Shown here one piece after another: positions 61,946 to 64,000 of a stretch of DNA of 64,000 nucleotides. Made by a program: the position numbers and the translations under genes. Under the pieces are notes generated by a model, which did not search any database, was not told where the DNA came from, and saw nothing but the letters and a program-made list of their open reading frames with translations. The stretch comes from Triplophysa rosa (lineage: Eukaryota; Chordata; Actinopteri; Cypriniformes; Nemacheilidae). The stretch covers positions 1,093,646-1,157,645 of the forward strand of contig NC_079898.1 of the NCBI RefSeq assembly GCF_024868665.1, written 5' to 3'. Numbering within the stretch: the first letter of the stretch is position 1; the number at the start of each line of letters is the position of its first letter.

Positions 61946-62133
61946 CCCTGTTGAAAAAAACAGCATATGCTGGGTAAGGTATGTTTTGATCGATGCTGGT
62001 TTGATCTTAAACCAGCTAAGGACCATCTTAAATCAGCATATGACCAGCTTAAACCAGCACATGAACAGTTTAAACCAGCACAAACCAGCATCAAAACATA
62101 CCAAACCAGCATAGGCTGTTTTTTTCAACAGGG
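61946..62133. mobile_element. 188-bp MITE with ACCAGC repeats
   Basis: Ends CCCTGTTGAAAAAAACAGCA TATGCTGG and the inverse CCAGCATAGGCTGTTTTTTT CAACAGGG: a ~28-bp near-perfect inverted repeat. Between them 'TTAAACCAGCA' recurs five or more times. Nested in the hAT at 61064-62401. Confidence 0.85.
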
Positions 62134-62595
62134 TCTGGTCCATTAATACTGACAAATACAACTTTGATTTTAAATAGTAAATGTATTAGAAAAATTAACA
62201 TTAGATTAACAATCAATAAATAATGTAAAAATATACCTCATGGCCAAGTCTTGTGCAATTTAACTTCAAATAAAAATTAAAAAATTTAGGGCCTTATTGC
62301 TATGGCAGTTTATTCCCCGTGGTATCGAAAATGGTATCGAATATCAATATTTTTTTAGATATTGAATTGAAGTTAGAAATTCCAGTATCGTGACAACACT
62401 AGTTTGTATTACGTTATTTTAAATGCATTTATGAGCGTATAACAACATAGATTATATAATTTGATTTCTTTTATCCGCATTTTTCTGTTCTCTTTCTGTA
62501 GTGCGAGTTACAGACAGATAATCACGCTTACAGATTCACACAGTTCAGGAGAGAGTGATTGACAGCGTGATGCGATCGTTTCCACCCAACAATAT

Positions 62596-62955
62596 ACAGG
62601 TGCTGGTCATATAATTAGAATATCATCAAAAAGTTGATTTATTTCACTAATTCCATTCAAAAAGTGAAACTTGTATATTATATTCATTCATTACACACAG
62701 ACTGATATATTTCAAATGTTTATTTCTTTTAATTTGATGATTATAACTGACAACTAATGAAAATCCCAAATTCAGTATCTCAGAAAATTAGAATATTACT
62801 TAAGACCAATACAAAGAAAGGATTTTTAGAAGTCTTGGCCAACTGAAAAGTATGAACATGAAAAGTATGAGCATGTACAGCACTCAATACTTAGTTGGGG
62901 CTCCTTTTGCCTGAATTACTGCAGCAATGCGGCGTGGCATGGAGTCGATCATTTT
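62596..62955 (-). mobile_element. Tc1/mariner-like end, truncated
   Basis: Starts ACAGGTGCTGGTCATATAAT TAGAATATCA, a well-known type of fish Tc1-like terminus, and contains TTGATGATTATAACTGACAA. The minus strand then carries a scrap of transposase-like sequence (MPRRIAAVIQAKGAPTKY). The element stops at about 62955, replaced by unrelated sequence. Confidence 0.72.
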
Positions 62956-64000
62956 TGGCATAAAAGAAAAATCGATAATTTTGACCCACACAATGTATTT
63001 TTGTCTTTTACTAAAAATGTTCCCGTGCTACTTAAGACTGGTTTTGTGATCCAGGGTCACAAATGGTCTCATTTTGAGACTAATTTAACTGCCAATGCGA
63101 TCAGTTTTTCTTAATGGTTGCACCGGTACGGCTCCCAAATTGATCAATATATCACTTTTGCGGGTGTAAAAAGAGGCGCATTTCATGCTATGATGAAGCG
63201 GAAGGACTGACAGAGCAAACGAGTGAAGCGCTCAATCTTGCAACTCAAATATGTTTTGCCGCCTGCAGAATACAAGAATTTCACAGTCTTAGGTACAAAA
63301 AAGATAACGAAATGTGTTGCGAGTATTGCATGCATGTGAAGCTAATGCAGGAAACATGCGTTTAAACTTTAAGCACTAAACTATTGTATAAAGCTCTCTA
63401 ACAATACTGCAAAGCATACAAAACGTTATACATCGCTCTAAATCCTATTTATTTGTAATTCGCTATTGATAGAAGCCAAACGTGTATCAATGCAGCTTTC
63501 ATGAAGAATAATCACTAAAAGCCTTCAGGTCTCGCGGGTTGTTTGAGATATGCGCGCGCCCAGAGAGTCAGAGCACATAATACTAAACGGAGTTCTCTTT
63601 CACGCCTTCTTACTCTGAAACGGACATATAAACACAAAATAACGTCAACATTCTCATATTAACAAGAATCCTTTTAAAAGTATTCAGTTTCGTGAACAAA
63701 CAGTTGGGAAACAAAACATGTCTGTTCCAGTATATTGTGCGAGTGTTTTTACACCTTCTCTGTACATAAACTTGTTGTTGGACAATCCATAAACCAAAGT
63801 AGGACCTTAAAAATCCCTAGTTATGTACTCTTTAACATCATAATAACATGTGGACTCTGTGTTTAGCCTATATATGTTCTATAAATTAGCTAATATGGGC
63901 AGTATGTTTTATTAGCGGCTTTTTCATCTGTGCGAGATCAAATGCGTTCTTAAGATTGTTCGTCCATTGCTTTCTATTCGCTTTTTTTTTTAAACACAAT
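62956..64000. other. Intronic DNA, no gene
   Basis: No ppp4r3b upstream exon, transposon boundary or conserved frame was recognised before the end of the window. Confidence 0.4.

Larger units (their letters stand above)
61064..62401. mobile_element. hAT element with internal tandem units
   Basis: 1338 bp. Ends TAGTGTTGTCAAAAATATTG... and ...GTATCGTGACAACACTA, with perfect target duplication GTTTGTAT (61056-61063 and 62402-62409). 'CGATACGTATCGATAC' subterminal motifs. The interior has about four 120-150-bp units (61336-61790) and a nested 188-bp MITE (61946-62133). Related fragments lie at 42982-43122 and 40345-40580. Confidence 0.88.

Overview
This window is vertebrate nuclear DNA, almost certainly from a cyprinid-like teleost. 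The evidence is spliced genes with GT/AG introns, and a dense mosaic of fish-type transposons: an L2 LINE with a TTGAG tail, a DIRS element, tRNA-Trp-primed Ty3/Gypsy, Tc1, many small hAT elements, Harbinger and TTAA-target elements. No bacterial, organellar, tRNA, rRNA or CRISPR feature was seen.

Two host genes are supported, both on the minus strand and head to tail. (1) ppp4r3b/smek2, regulatory subunit 3 of protein phosphatase 4: thirteen coding exons from 45143 down to the stop codon at 25246, 2085 coding bases, all splice phases consistent. The N-terminal EVH1 exons are not visible and should lie beyond 64000. (2) The first two coding exons of a CCDC88 (girdin/Daple) gene, best matched by ccdc88a, at 14310-14248 and 14145-14048. 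Its CpG-rich 5' flank holds a perfect palindromic NRF1-type site. The remaining exons are not seen and should lie below position 1. The pairing matches the human CCDC88A-PPP4R3B neighbourhood on 2p16 as I recall it.

Layout. 1-14047 is ccdc88a intron 2. It carries a hAT derivative with a broken BED-finger exon (403-1363), a nearly full L2 (2934-6664) between 43-bp direct repeats, and a hAT element (7026-11453) that took a Tc1 and a TTAA-target element, the latter carrying two more hAT elements. 14048-14310 holds the ccdc88a exons. 14311-25245 is the intergenic stretch, with a decayed DIRS element (15399-20070), an L2 tail and a Gypsy pol scrap. 25246-45143 is ppp4r3b, its introns seeded with hAT, Harbinger, Tc1 and L2-type debris. 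45144-64000 is a further ppp4r3b intron: a hAT inside a TTAA element (45544-), a hAT inside a small MITE (48947-49977), and a 7.2-kb composite (50622-57786). That composite is a hAT with an 8-bp target duplication that now contains an 800-bp-arm palindrome and a Gypsy whose polymerase region has been replaced by a 44-bp minisatellite. An uninterrupted relative of the first hAT (58231-59207), a TTAA element (59693-60884), another hAT (61064-62401) and a Tc1 end (62596-) follow.

The two genes are ordinary. The interest is in the transposon nests: order of insertion can be read from matching target duplications, and several have paralogous empty sites inside this same window. All coordinates were read by eye; no search or alignment was run.
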